This document shows, piece by piece, positions 13,973-23,109 of a stretch of DNA of 44,488 nucleotides. The number at the start of each line of letters is the position of its first letter. Within the stretch, counting starts at the first letter, position 1. Origin of the DNA: a virus. The stretch lies in the IMG/VR virus record IMGVR_UViG_3300033153_014439, positions 1-44,488 of that record. One strand, 5' to 3'. Below the pieces are notes generated by a model. The model was not told where the DNA came from, did no database searches, and was given only the letters and a program-made list of their open reading frames with translations. The position numbers were made by a program, and so were the translations under genes.

Positions 13973-15421
13973 TTGACGGTTGCGGTTGATGAACTGCTCG
14001 ACAACCCCGATGCGGCCGTCCGGAAATGGTTGCAAGCGGGCTTCAGGCCGGTGCAGGTCAACACCCTGCCCGACGGCGGGCGGGCTATTGGCTGGGACAT
14101 CCACGACTATATCGCGACCAGGGGCCGTGCCCCGGAACTACCGTCTGTCGCGGAAACCCCGCTGGCGGCTTTCGCGGGCAGCCCTTGGCGCACACCCAAT
14201 AATATTGCGTTCATCATCGTGTCCGGCAAGGCGCAGGGACAGGCGATAGAGATTTCGCGCGACCTGCTCGCACCCGCCAAACTTGCGGCGCGGGAACTCG
14301 GTACGCTGGCGGGAAGCGATATTCGCGAGCGCATCTGGTACAACAACATGATAGAGAATCGCCCGTACATCGAGAGCGGCGAGTGCATACAGCGCAACCG
14401 GTTTAAGGGGCGGCCCGTCATTATCGCCGGCGCGGGGCCATCACTCGAAAAGCAGGTCGATATGATCAATGAATGCAACGTGCCGGTGATTATGACCAAC
14501 CGCGCCGTCAAAGTCCTGAAGCCGAAACAGGGCTTTTATATGTCCATCGACTTCAAGGGCGAAACTGCGTGGTACGGCGATATTGACGTCGAGAACATCG
14601 AGGCCATTTTCGATACTGTGACTGCCGCGCGTTCCGTGGTGCAACCGTGGAAACGGCGCAGGTGGTTTCGCCAGACCTACGCGACGGGGCTGGCGAACAA
14701 GACCTCCGCCGAGTGGTATCCGCGTCTGCCGCTTCTCGACCCCGGCCATTGTGTCGCGTACGCGGCCTTGGGCCTCGCGCTTTGGTGGGGCGCCGACCCC
14801 ATCATCCTCGTAGGGCAGGACTTTTCCTTCGGCACGAACATGACCATGCACGCCGGCGAGGGGCCGAATTCCGTCGTTTCGAACCACGATCCCCGGCCTG
14901 TGCAGGACATCTACGGCGGCATGACGATCACGGACAAACTCTTTTTCGGGGCGGCCCGGCACGTCATGGCTTCGATTATGCTGTCGAGCGTGTACGGCGG
15001 CATGTGGTCGCGCCATGTGCCGCGCTTCATCAACTGCACCGAGGGCGGTATTCTCGCGATTCCCAATATCGCGCCCCTTGCCGAAACGCTTGAGCGTTGT
15101 GAAACCGACCTTCCGTCCGTGCAGGGCACATCCGTGCCCGCGTACACTTTCAAACCGCGCGCCAACAAGGCGAAACGTCGCGCGCGTGGGGGCGCACCCG
15201 CAGGATACGCCATGCGCCTACTTGACCCGAAACTTCGCAGGGCGGTGTGTAAGCCCGATTCGTACTGGTCAACCGAGTACTACGGCCCCAAAAACCCCGA
15301 CAAACTCGACCCCGGCGTCGTGTTCGTCAAGCACCCCGGCACCGGGCGCGAAATGATGATGTCGAAGGATGTGTATGAGCGGTTGGTGGCGGAAGGGAAA
15401 GCGCCGGATGTTGCGGAATGA
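13973..15421 (+). CDS. DUF115 / Maf-like (MptE-like) enzyme
   Basis: 482 residues from TTG 13973 (ACGGGAG 9 nt upstream). An upstream in-frame GTG at 13913 would place coding through the hairpin and is less likely. The domain begins near residue 145: RPVIIAGAGPSLEKQVD has the family's glycine-rich G-x-G-P-S-L loop, followed by FYMSIDFKG (SID) and ILVGQDFSFG (279-287). This is the PF01973 fold shared by archaeal MptE pyrophosphokinases and bacterial motility-associated factors, which transfer nonulosonic acids such as pseudaminic acid to flagellin. Encoded between capsid and tail genes, it may glycosylate virion or host surface proteins; substrate is unknown. Confidence 0.75.
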   Translation: MTVAVDELLDNPDAAVRKWLQAGFRPVQVNTLPDGGRAIGWDIHDYIATRGRAPELPSVAETPLAAFAGSPWRTPNNIAFIIVSGKAQGQAIEISRDLLAPAKLAARELGTLAGSDIRERIWYNNMIENRPYIESGECIQRNRFKGRPVIIAGAGPSLEKQVDMINECNVPVIMTNRAVKVLKPKQGFYMSIDFKGETAWYGDIDVENIEAIFDTVTAARSVVQPWKRRRWFRQTYATGLANKTSAEWYPRLPLLDPGHCVAYAALGLALWWGADPIILVGQDFSFGTNMTMHAGEGPNSVVSNHDPRPVQDIYGGMTITDKLFFGAARHVMASIMLSSVYGGMWSRHVPRFINCTEGGILAIPNIAPLAETLERCETDLPSVQGTSVPAYTFKPRANKAKRRARGGAPAGYAMRLLDPKLRRAVCKPDSYWSTEYYGPKNPDKLDPGVVFVKHPGTGREMMMSKDVYERLVAEGKAPDVAE

Positions 15422-16944
15422 ACTTCAAGTCATGGCAGATGGTAAGTTCGTCGGGGTGGCTGACCAAGGCGTATACCTACGGCGTCGATGTCCTGCAGTA
15501 CGGGTACGCTGACCGCTACACCTCCGGGGGTTTGCCGTATTTTGCGTCGCGCGTCCAAACGGATGCGGCGCTGGCGTCCGCCATCGGCGCTGACCTGCAT
15601 CTGTACGTTACCACTTACGGCACGCATCCCGTAACGACCGCGATGTTCGCGTCGGTCGGCACGTGGCCGTCGAACGTCACGGCCATCATGTTCGACTCGG
15701 AACTTTCGCCCCCGCGTGCATCGGGCTACTACGACGCCATGCTCGCGTCGGTGCCGTCGCGCATCAGCATCATCGCGCCCGAACCGTATCCCGATTTTTC
15801 GTCCTACGAGGCTTACACACACGGGCGCACCGTCGAATCGCAGGTGTGGCGGCGCGTGGATGGGTACGGCAATTCGACCGCGTGCAGGCGCGTTACGGAC
15901 TTGCCCGCCACGGTGTACGTCAACAACCGTCTGTATGGCAACACGCTTTGGTGCGGGCCGCAGGTATATTCGACCGCGTTGGGCGGCCCGGCCCCGCCGG
16001 GGCTGCTCAAGGCGGGGCTACTGCTGGTCGCGCAGGCTTCCGTCGGCCAGGCCCACGGCGTGCATTGGGGCCTTGATGACCCGTCCATAGGCGAGGAGAC
16101 CTGGGCCGCGCTCAAGGCCGCTTACGACGCGGTGGACGCCATCGACTGGACGGACTTGACGCCAGAGCCGGCCAAGGTGGGTGTCCTGTGCTATCCGTGC
16201 TTTTCGGTCGGCGCGGAGCGCAACAGCGGGTATCGCTTCGCGTGGGAGATGGCGATTCGCGCCAATATCCCCTGCGAAGCCATCATCGGGGCCGACTGCA
16301 CCGACGCCAACCTCGCGCAGTACGACGCGCTTCTCGTGCCCCGCCTGAACACCGCGACCCTGGCGACCCTCAGCACCACCGCCCAGGCCGCGCTTCAGAC
16401 CTTCGCGGCGACCAAGCCGGTGCTATGCGAATGCGCGGACGGCTCCGAATACGGCGGGGGCGCGCAACCCACCATCCCCGCGTGGGCCACCCCCCTGCTC
16501 TCTTCGCGCGCGCACGTGACGCCGCCGTCGTGGTACCCGTCGTTTCACGAATCGCGCGGGTACGAATACGACGCGGGTGTGCATTACAACGCGCGCATGG
16601 CCGCGCTCGTCGCGGACTACCGCGCAAAAACCGGCTGCACGGCCATCAGCACCACGCTCGACCATATCGTGCGCCGCTATCGCCGCGGCAGCACGGGATG
16701 CTGGGTGGTGTTTACGGTGCACGCCGCCACGGGCGAGTACGAGTGGGACGAAATCACGCCCGCAACGGTGACAACAAGCGCAACAACGGTTACGACAGGA
16801 GTAACGGCAGTGGGGCTTGAAGCGACAATTTGGCACGATGAGCCTCCAGGCTTGATTTACCGCTTCGACGAGGATTTCCAGTTCGATGTCGGTAAACAGT
16901 GGGACGGTGAGGACACCATCTGGTACGACGAAGAGGACACGTAA
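15418..16944 (+). CDS. Glycoside-hydrolase-like virion protein (TIM barrel plus GATase-like domain)
   Basis: 508 residues, ATGA overlap with the gene before. The first ~245 residues read as a (beta/alpha)8 barrel (VDVLQYGYADRY, IMFDSELSPPRA, HGVHWGLDD). Residues ~255-350 resemble the class-I glutamine-amidotransferase-like trimerisation domain of GH42 beta-galactosidases: KVGVLCYPCFSVGAERNSGY, then QYDALLVPRLNTATL and AATKPVLCECADGSEYGGG. A beta-rich Thr-repeat tail ends with an acidic stretch. No signal peptide. Probably a structural enzyme attacking surface glycans, or a sugar-binding relic. Catalytic acids cannot be fixed by eye. Confidence 0.6.
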   Translation: MNFKSWQMVSSSGWLTKAYTYGVDVLQYGYADRYTSGGLPYFASRVQTDAALASAIGADLHLYVTTYGTHPVTTAMFASVGTWPSNVTAIMFDSELSPPRASGYYDAMLASVPSRISIIAPEPYPDFSSYEAYTHGRTVESQVWRRVDGYGNSTACRRVTDLPATVYVNNRLYGNTLWCGPQVYSTALGGPAPPGLLKAGLLLVAQASVGQAHGVHWGLDDPSIGEETWAALKAAYDAVDAIDWTDLTPEPAKVGVLCYPCFSVGAERNSGYRFAWEMAIRANIPCEAIIGADCTDANLAQYDALLVPRLNTATLATLSTTAQAALQTFAATKPVLCECADGSEYGGGAQPTIPAWATPLLSSRAHVTPPSWYPSFHESRGYEYDAGVHYNARMAALVADYRAKTGCTAISTTLDHIVRRYRRGSTGCWVVFTVHAATGEYEWDEITPATVTTSATTVTTGVTAVGLEATIWHDEPPGLIYRFDEDFQFDVGKQWDGEDTIWYDEEDT

Positions 16945-17894
16945 TGGCTATTCCAAGTTCGTATGCTATCGCGCTTCGGGAAAACGCGACAAGCGAGAAG
17001 ATGAACACCATCATATCGTGGCTCTACGCCGCGATAGAAAATGTGGACGCCAAGACAGCCGACGCTTGGCTGCTCGGTGCGGCCCACTCTTTCGCGGGCA
17101 CCACGATACAGGATGCGCTCAACGAAAACTACTCCGCGATTGCAGCCGGCCTTACCGTCGGAAGCGGCACCCCGGAAGCCATGTGGTGCGTCAACACCGA
17201 CGTAACGGGCACGCCGACGCAAAACAGCGGGTTCGGTGTCGAGCGCGGCACCTCGCCCAACGTCGCCATTCGCTGGAACGAAACCGGCGATTACTGGGAG
17301 ATGCACAACGGTGCCGCCTATGAGCGCGTGGTCGGCACCTCTAACGCCGAATCGCTTATCGGCGGAATGATGGTACAGCCGTTCGACACGGTGTACAACG
17401 CATCCCTCTTCAACCCGCACGAATTATCGACCTCCAGCGCGACGAACGTGGCCTGGATAGCCACGAGCGACCCGACGTACCACTTCCCCACGCGGCGGCT
17501 TTACAGTTCGCAGACTTCGCTCAACTACTATTGTTTCGACCTGCTCATCAGACTCCCGACGGAATTCGCGGACTGGAAGTCGGCAACCGCCGCCGTCCTG
17601 TATTACCGCACGGAGACCGTCGCCGATTCGCAGAACCACCTCGACATCAGCATCCGGCACAAGGACGACATCCTCGCCTCCGGCACGTCGTGTTCCAGCG
17701 CCACGCGCACGAACCAGGTGGCCACCGCAAGCGGAACATGGACGATCCTGGCGCTGGACAAGTCTGACCTGACGAATGCCGGAAGTGTGTCGTGGGCCGC
17801 AGGCGATTTCTTGCATATCGACATCAAGATGGAGTCGAAATCCTCGAAGTACTGCGAATTCGGCCCGCTCGTGTTATTCGGAGAACGGACGTGA
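16944..17894 (+). CDS. Tail or head-decoration protein, beta-rich (316 aa)
   Basis: TAATG overlap with the preceding gene. A helical N-terminus (MAIPSSYAIALRENATSEKM) could attach to the particle. The rest is Ser/Thr/Gly-rich and beta-structured, and residues ~80-110 resemble a phage fibre repeat (VERGTSPNVAIRWNETGDYW, EMHNG). The C-terminal half looks like a jelly-roll binding domain. Likely an adsorption protein; no named family. Confidence 0.55.
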   Translation: MAIPSSYAIALRENATSEKMNTIISWLYAAIENVDAKTADAWLLGAAHSFAGTTIQDALNENYSAIAAGLTVGSGTPEAMWCVNTDVTGTPTQNSGFGVERGTSPNVAIRWNETGDYWEMHNGAAYERVVGTSNAESLIGGMMVQPFDTVYNASLFNPHELSTSSATNVAWIATSDPTYHFPTRRLYSSQTSLNYYCFDLLIRLPTEFADWKSATAAVLYYRTETVADSQNHLDISIRHKDDILASGTSCSSATRTNQVATASGTWTILALDKSDLTNAGSVSWAAGDFLHIDIKMESKSSKYCEFGPLVLFGERT

Positions 17895-18133
17895 TAAAGC
17901 GCCTCAGCACGAAGGGCCTTGACCTCGGCAAGACCTTTATCGCCTTTTCGCACCGTAGCGATGAGGCGACACTGAATACCGCCTTGCGTCTCGTTTCGCC
18001 GGTGGGTAAGGCGCTTCATATTCACAAGAACGACGCCGGGGAAATCGACGCCGTGTGCCTCGGCAAGCCCCCGCACGACGAATGGTGGAAAGGAACGCCA
18101 GATGGCGACGACCTACGGGTCAACAACGTGTGA
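17891..18133 (+). CDS. Small protein between two tail genes (80 aa)
   Basis: GTG 17891 overlaps the upstream stop (GTGA) and its own end overlaps the next gene by 32 bp. Sequence VIKRLSTKGLDLGKTFIAFS then HRSDEATLNTALRLVSP. Basic and short; perhaps a small virion or chaperone-like protein. No family recognised. Confidence 0.55.
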   Translation: MIKRLSTKGLDLGKTFIAFSHRSDEATLNTALRLVSPVGKALHIHKNDAGEIDAVCLGKPPHDEWWKGTPDGDDLRVNNV

Positions 18134-18896
18134 CGGCAGCGGTACGTTTACGGGCCTCAACACGGGCGGCGATGGTTTGGTCGGGTTCGATAGTTCCAAC
18201 CAGCAGGAAGGCGTGGCCTGCCTGTATACCGAGATGAACGGCACGGCGGGCTACGCCTATGCGTACCTCGACCTCTCGACGCCTATTGGCAACGGGGACT
18301 ACTTTCATATCGGTGGCTGGCTTTGGTTTGCACGCGACTGGGATTTCGAGACTCCGCACAGCGAGCATATCGAGGGTTCCACAAGCGTACCGGCCATCGA
18401 GTTGTATAGCACGGGCAGTATAAAGCAGATACGCCTGATGTGCCGTCCCAGCCAACCCGCTCCCAGCCGCCATTATTGGTTGATACACTCGAATATAGGC
18501 AATAATATTGACATCTTCGACGCCGGTTGGCATTACGGCGCATGGTACTACATCGACATCTACGGTTACGTGGACAACACCGCCGGATGGGTACAGGTGT
18601 GGGAAAACGGCATCAAGCGGGCCGAAATTGCAGGCATCGACACGTACTCCGGCAGCGACTGGGACCGTCTGATACTCGGCGCGTCGTATGAAAACAGCGC
18701 GGGCACGGATATATGCTTCGTGTTTGATGACTTTGTGGTCAATGACGACGCATCGCCGAGCCCGCCCGCCGGATATGGCGGCACCTACGGTTCGCCCGGT
18801 AACCACAACATCATCGCCCCTTTCTATCACGATGGGCGGCACTGTCGCGGTGTCGTCAACAGCCACTGGCCGACAGTTCTTGAATGGAAGCACTGA
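18102..18896 (+). CDS. Concanavalin/LamG-like jelly-roll tail protein
   Basis: 264 residues, beta-rich. The run of segments YAYAYLDLSTPIGNGDYFHI, GGWLWFARDWDF, AWYYIDIYGYVDN, WVQVWENGIKRAE, DRLILGASYEN and CFVFDDFVVNDD follows the strand order and the closing D-D-F-V-x-x-D motif of LamG/concanavalin-A-like lectin domains in phage tails. Likely glycan binding on host or particle surface. Confidence 0.65.
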   Translation: MATTYGSTTCDGSGTFTGLNTGGDGLVGFDSSNQQEGVACLYTEMNGTAGYAYAYLDLSTPIGNGDYFHIGGWLWFARDWDFETPHSEHIEGSTSVPAIELYSTGSIKQIRLMCRPSQPAPSRHYWLIHSNIGNNIDIFDAGWHYGAWYYIDIYGYVDNTAGWVQVWENGIKRAEIAGIDTYSGSDWDRLILGASYENSAGTDICFVFDDFVVNDDASPSPPAGYGGTYGSPGNHNIIAPFYHDGRHCRGVVNSHWPTVLEWKH

Positions 18897-18906
18897 GGAC
18901 ACTCCC

Positions 18907-19608
18907 ATGCTCGTCTCGACCATGATAGACAAGATTATCCGCATGACCAATCTGCCCGCCACCGACATCCTCGGCGACAAGCGCGCGGTCATCATGGACT
19001 ACATTAGCGGCGTTCAGCAGGAATGGGCCGAGCGCACGGGTCGGTTCACGAAGAAAGCCTACACCACCACGCGCGCTTCGGGTGGTGAACGCGCGCAAGG
19101 CGAATACAACCTCGTGCGACAGCCTGGCGCAACCACCGGCGGCCTGCCCTATGGTCTGATTGCCGTACGCGGCGTGACCTGGAATAACCAGATGCTGGAA
19201 CCCGCAGTGTGGGCTTCTGAGAAAATCCGCAAGGAAATCCACGACGGCGCGTATTACGACGACCCGAAGTTCTACTGGGTCGAAAACAACGTCCTGCACC
19301 TCTGGCCGATACCCAAGACCGCCAAGACCCTATGGGTGATTTACAGCGCTAAGCCCAACGACATCGAGTCGGAAAGCGAGTACATCGTCATACCGGAAAC
19401 CACCACGCTCTTTTACGGCGTATGCTCCCTGCTCTACGCGCAACTCAAGGACACGGAAAACCACTTCGCTTTCAAACAACTCTACGAAAAGCGCATCAGG
19501 GAACAGACGCAACCCGTCGTCAGCCAAGGGGCAATCGCGCCATACGCCGACATCGACAACCCCAACGCGGCGCTGGGCAGCGAACTCGGCACCTTCTTCG
19601 GAGTCTGA
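18907..19608 (+). CDS. Head-to-tail adaptor protein
   Basis: 233 residues starting at ATG 18907 behind GAGGAC. The helical N-terminus (MIDKIIRMTNLPATDILGDK then RAVIMDYISGVQQEWAERTG) and central beta section ending IPETTTLFYGVCSLLYAQLK match the style of podovirus connector/adaptor proteins that dock under the portal. It directly precedes the nozzle-like protein, as P22 gp4 precedes gp10. Assigned by fold and synteny. Confidence 0.6.
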   Translation: MLVSTMIDKIIRMTNLPATDILGDKRAVIMDYISGVQQEWAERTGRFTKKAYTTTRASGGERAQGEYNLVRQPGATTGGLPYGLIAVRGVTWNNQMLEPAVWASEKIRKEIHDGAYYDDPKFYWVENNVLHLWPIPKTAKTLWVIYSAKPNDIESESEYIVIPETTTLFYGVCSLLYAQLKDTENHFAFKQLYEKRIREQTQPVVSQGAIAPYADIDNPNAALGSELGTFFGV

Positions 19609-19609
19609 T

Positions 19610-21490
19610 ATGGCTGTCCAGGAAGGCATTCTCCCGCTCAACCGGTTTTTCGGCGTTGACCGCTCCACCCCCGACCATGACCTTGCCGACGGTTGGCTGC
19701 GCACCAAGTGCAACTTCTCGACCGAAGACCGAGGCGCGCTCACCAAGTCGCGCGGCGCGATTCACGTCACCACCGTATCCGCAACTGCCATCGGCGACAT
19801 TCAGCAAATCTACCGCTATTACTACGGTACGACGGGCAAGCAATGGCTCGTCCAGGCAGGCACGTCGGTTTACCAGGTCGCCTCGAACAATTTCGCGGCC
19901 ATCGGGAGCGGCTATCACGCCACGCGCACGCGCAACTTTTGGGTTTTCGACGGCATCTGCTTTTCCGTCAACGACTACGACCCCATGCAGCACTACCACG
20001 GCAGCGATACGATGACCGCCGCGACCTATTCCACACCGTCTTCGCCCGTGGTCGCGACCGGAAGCGCGGGGGCGCTGACGGGCCAGTATGCATACAAACT
20101 GGCGTATCGCTACACGCACGACACCTATAACGCCGGACCAACATCAACGGTCTTGACGCTTTCATCGCACAAGGCCAACATCACCATCCCGGCAACCACC
20201 TCGCCGATTCTTGGCGTTGAAATATACAGGACGCGCGATTTGTCCACCGCGCCCGGTACGGCGGCGCAACTCTACTACATCGCATACGTGTCGGGCACGG
20301 CCTCGTCCACTTACGTCGATAATGCCACCGACGCGACGCTGGTAATCGACGCAAGCCAACTCGCCGCGTCCACCAAGATGAACGCGCCCACCTGCCAGTA
20401 CGGGTGCTTCGCGCAACGGCGCAATATCGTCGGGGGCGGCACGGTGCATCCCGACCGGTTCTACGCCTCCGAGTTCGACAAGCCCTACACGTTTTACCCC
20501 ATGAACTATTACCGCGTCGATGACGATATCACCGGCATCGGCGAACGCACCGGCGATATTTACATCTTCCAGCGCGCCTCCATCGCCAGGCTGTCGGGCA
20601 TAATCGGCGTGAACGAAACGCTCAAGCGCAACATCACGCCCGGTATCGGCGCCATCGCCCCGCGCGCGATATGTTTCACCGATTACGGCGTGTTCTTTCT
20701 TGCCAACGACCGCACCGTGCGCCTCTTCGACGGGTACAGCGCGCAGTCGATTTCCGAACCGGTCAAGGACTACCTGGAAAGCGCCCTCGCGACGTACCTG
20801 CCGTCCGCGACGGCCGTTTTCGTTGACAACAAGTACAAACTGTGGTTCTCTGTCACCGGCGCATCGCACACCTGTTGCGTGGTCTATGACGTTGCGGCCA
20901 AACAGTGGTACACCGAGTACGGGTATTTCCCTGTGGCCGCGGACGTGGCCGACAAGGGCGGCGATCGTGGCGAGGTGTATTTCTCGTACGGGGGACAGGT
21001 GTACCAGGCCGAAACGGGCAACTGTATCTACATCATGAGTTCGCTTGCTTCGGGCACCGCCACCATGTCGCAGTATTCCATATCCGCCACGGCGCTCTCT
21101 AAGGTTTACGACATGGGCATCCCCGGCAAGACCAAGCAGATTCGCAAAATCGAGGCGACGTGGACGGGCGGCAACGGCACCGAAATCATGGAAATCATCG
21201 CCGACCGCGGCCTGCGGCGCATCACGGTGACCCTGCCCAGCGACACCACGGATTACGTGTGGGGATCGTCCGGCTCTGCGGGCACCGCTTCCGTCGGCGT
21301 GTGGGCCAACTCGTACGCCGATGACTACGCGATTTGCTGGGGGCGCGACTCGGGCGAACCGCAACAGGAATATATCGGCATACCCGGCGGCATCTCGGGC
21401 AAACTCTTTCAGTTCAAAATAACCGCCACCGGCACTTCCGAATTCTCCCTCAAACAACTTCGCATCTACTACTGGCATTACGAGGTATAG
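19610..21490 (+). CDS. Tail nozzle / stabilisation protein, P22 gp10-like
   Basis: 626 residues, one base after the adaptor stop. The protein starts PLNRFFGVDRSTPDHDLADG and proceeds through repeated beta blades (IGDIQQIYRYYYGTTGKQWL, TGQYAYKLAYRYTH, GERTGDIYIFQRASIARLSG, ICFTDYGVFFLANDRTVRLF, KYKLWFSVTG, CVVYDVAAKQWYTEYGYF). This is the beta-propeller nozzle that closes the portal channel in P22-like particles. It supports short-tailed morphology. The C-terminal ~100 residues add a beta sandwich. Confidence 0.75.
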   Translation: MAVQEGILPLNRFFGVDRSTPDHDLADGWLRTKCNFSTEDRGALTKSRGAIHVTTVSATAIGDIQQIYRYYYGTTGKQWLVQAGTSVYQVASNNFAAIGSGYHATRTRNFWVFDGICFSVNDYDPMQHYHGSDTMTAATYSTPSSPVVATGSAGALTGQYAYKLAYRYTHDTYNAGPTSTVLTLSSHKANITIPATTSPILGVEIYRTRDLSTAPGTAAQLYYIAYVSGTASSTYVDNATDATLVIDASQLAASTKMNAPTCQYGCFAQRRNIVGGGTVHPDRFYASEFDKPYTFYPMNYYRVDDDITGIGERTGDIYIFQRASIARLSGIIGVNETLKRNITPGIGAIAPRAICFTDYGVFFLANDRTVRLFDGYSAQSISEPVKDYLESALATYLPSATAVFVDNKYKLWFSVTGASHTCCVVYDVAAKQWYTEYGYFPVAADVADKGGDRGEVYFSYGGQVYQAETGNCIYIMSSLASGTATMSQYSISATALSKVYDMGIPGKTKQIRKIEATWTGGNGTEIMEIIADRGLRRITVTLPSDTTDYVWGSSGSAGTASVGVWANSYADDYAICWGRDSGEPQQEYIGIPGGISGKLFQFKITATGTSEFSLKQLRIYYWHYEV

Positions 21491-21491
21491 C

Positions 21492-22121
21492 ATGGCCACC
21501 ACGTATTCCTATACTCCGGTAGTCGCGGGCAACAAAATCATCGTTGATGACGTGAACGTGCCCTTCGCGACCATCTTCGCCGCGCTCAATTCCTTCGACG
21601 GTGGGAACATCCAGTCCAACTCGATTTCCGGGGATGCGCTCCGGGCGGGCACTGTCGCGGGCAGTAAACTCACCGACGCCTCGGTGCCGGGCACGAAATT
21701 GCAGAACGCCACCATTGCGGGCACCAAACTTATCGCGGGCACGGTGGACACCACGCAAATCGCCGACTACGCCATCGAAACCAGCAAACTGGGCACCGCC
21801 GCCGTCACCGCCATCAAACTGGCAACGGGTTTCGGGCGCATCAAGGTCAGCACCTTCACCGGCGACGGCGCGGGCACCCAGGCGATTACGGGCGTCGGGT
21901 TTCAGCCGATTTTCCTGGCTGTCCTGTCGCTGGGCACGGGCTACCTGTACATCAAGACCGGGGACATGGCGGGCGGCGACGCCAAGAACGTGACGGCGAA
22001 CAATACCGCGTCCAACGTGCTCGTCTCGCTTGACGCGGACGGGTTTACCGTGGGCCTAGTGGCATCCCACATGAACGTGGCGGGCACGACCTATTACTAT
22101 CTTGCGCTCGGCTCGACATAA
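21492..22121 (+). CDS. Tail fibre protein with G-x-K-L repeats
   Basis: 209 residues. The middle shows a degenerate 10-12-residue repeat (SISGDALRAGTVAGSKLTDA, SVPGTKLQNATIAGTKLI, IAGTVDTTQIADYA, ETSKLGTAAVTAIKL) of the kind that forms trimeric beta-helical fibre shafts. A C-terminal knob (FTGDGAGTQAITGVGFQPIF) looks like a receptor-binding tip. Start and stop overlap or abut neighbours. Confidence 0.7.
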   Translation: MATTYSYTPVVAGNKIIVDDVNVPFATIFAALNSFDGGNIQSNSISGDALRAGTVAGSKLTDASVPGTKLQNATIAGTKLIAGTVDTTQIADYAIETSKLGTAAVTAIKLATGFGRIKVSTFTGDGAGTQAITGVGFQPIFLAVLSLGTGYLYIKTGDMAGGDAKNVTANNTASNVLVSLDADGFTVGLVASHMNVAGTTYYYLALGST

Positions 22122-22414
22122 TGCTCGGCAAGGCCTATGACCCCGACGCGGTACAGACCGCGATTGATGAGCGGCGCGATTTCGCGCTCGCGAATCTCAC
22201 CGACCGCATACTGACCATCACGTCACCCGCAAGCGCCGCGCAGGAATTCAAGGTTGCGCACGGCCTCGATGCGCCACCCGTGTACTGGCTCGTGATATGG
22301 CAGAACAAGGCGGGAAGCGTGTACGCGGGAGACCGCGCTGCCGACAGAACCTACGCATACCTCAAGACCGACGCGGCGGCGTTGACATTCAAAATCATCT
22401 TCTTCGGTAAGTGA
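22121..22414 (+). CDS. Small fibre-associated protein (97 aa)
   Basis: ATG 22121 overlaps the fibre stop. A helical start (MLGKAYDPDAVQTAIDERRD) is followed by a compact beta domain (AQEFKVAHGLDAPPVYWLVI). Likely a fibre attachment or tip protein; no family recognised. Confidence 0.55.
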   Translation: MLGKAYDPDAVQTAIDERRDFALANLTDRILTITSPASAAQEFKVAHGLDAPPVYWLVIWQNKAGSVYAGDRAADRTYAYLKTDAAALTFKIIFFGK

Positions 22415-22424
22415 GGATACGACT

Positions 22425-23105
22425 ATGGGACTTGGAGTTGGTGCAGGCTTGGCAATCGCCGGAGGGCTTTCTGGCCTCGGCTCCGTGCTCGGTGGGCTGG
22501 CCTCTTCGACGGGCGATTATGAAATGTTCCCTCCCCCGCTTGGATGGCGCGCACGCCGGCAATGGATGGGGCCGCTTGCCAGTCAACTCGGCAAACTCGC
22601 AATGGGCGAAGGCGGCTTCGGCAAGGGCTACATGGGCCGCGCATTCCAGCAGGCACATTCCATGCTTGCCCCCGCGATGCGCGAGGCCAACAAGTCGCTG
22701 AATTTCGCGCAGATGCGGCGGGGGATTTACGACAGCGGCGTCGCGCAACAGCAACAGGCCGCACTGCAGGGCGGGTTTCTCAATGCGCTTTCGCGCAGTG
22801 CGATGGATATTGTCCTTCAGAACGAAGTCCGGCGGCGCATGGAGATGATGCAAGCGATGCAGATGCTCATGGGCGGCATTACCCCCGGCGGCACCGTGCA
22901 GACACCTGGCGGCATGAGCGATGCGGGCGTCATCGCGCAGGGCACGCTGGGTACGCTGGGCGATATGATGGCGCTGTACTCGCTGGGCAATATGTTCGGC
23001 GGGGCCAACGTAGGAGGCGATAGGTACGGGGCGGCCAATCCGATGCGGACGTTTGGGCCTGGTCTCGGCCCACAGTATGCCAACTATGGTGCGGTAGGCG
23101 GGTGA
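22425..23105 (+). CDS. Internal virion (ejection) protein 1, glycine-rich
   Basis: 226 residues. The N-terminus is a hydrophobic glycine zipper (LGVGAGLAIAGGLSGLGSVL), followed by Met/Gln-rich helices (MRRGIYDSGVAQQQQAALQG, RRRMEMMQAMQMLMGGI) and a Gly-rich tail. This layout matches small pilot proteins of short-tailed phages that insert into the host envelope during DNA delivery. It opens a three-gene cluster of increasing size, typical of ejection proteins. Confidence 0.65.
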   Translation: MGLGVGAGLAIAGGLSGLGSVLGGLASSTGDYEMFPPPLGWRARRQWMGPLASQLGKLAMGEGGFGKGYMGRAFQQAHSMLAPAMREANKSLNFAQMRRGIYDSGVAQQQQAALQGGFLNALSRSAMDIVLQNEVRRRMEMMQAMQMLMGGITPGGTVQTPGGMSDAGVIAQGTLGTLGDMMALYSLGNMFGGANVGGDRYGAANPMRTFGPGLGPQYANYGAVGG

Positions 23106-23109
23106 TAAA

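Noticed and set aside
20162-21502. 446-codon minus-strand frame opposite the nozzle gene
   Set aside because: Mirror of a GC-rich coding gene; no start signal and the plus frame has clear protein character.
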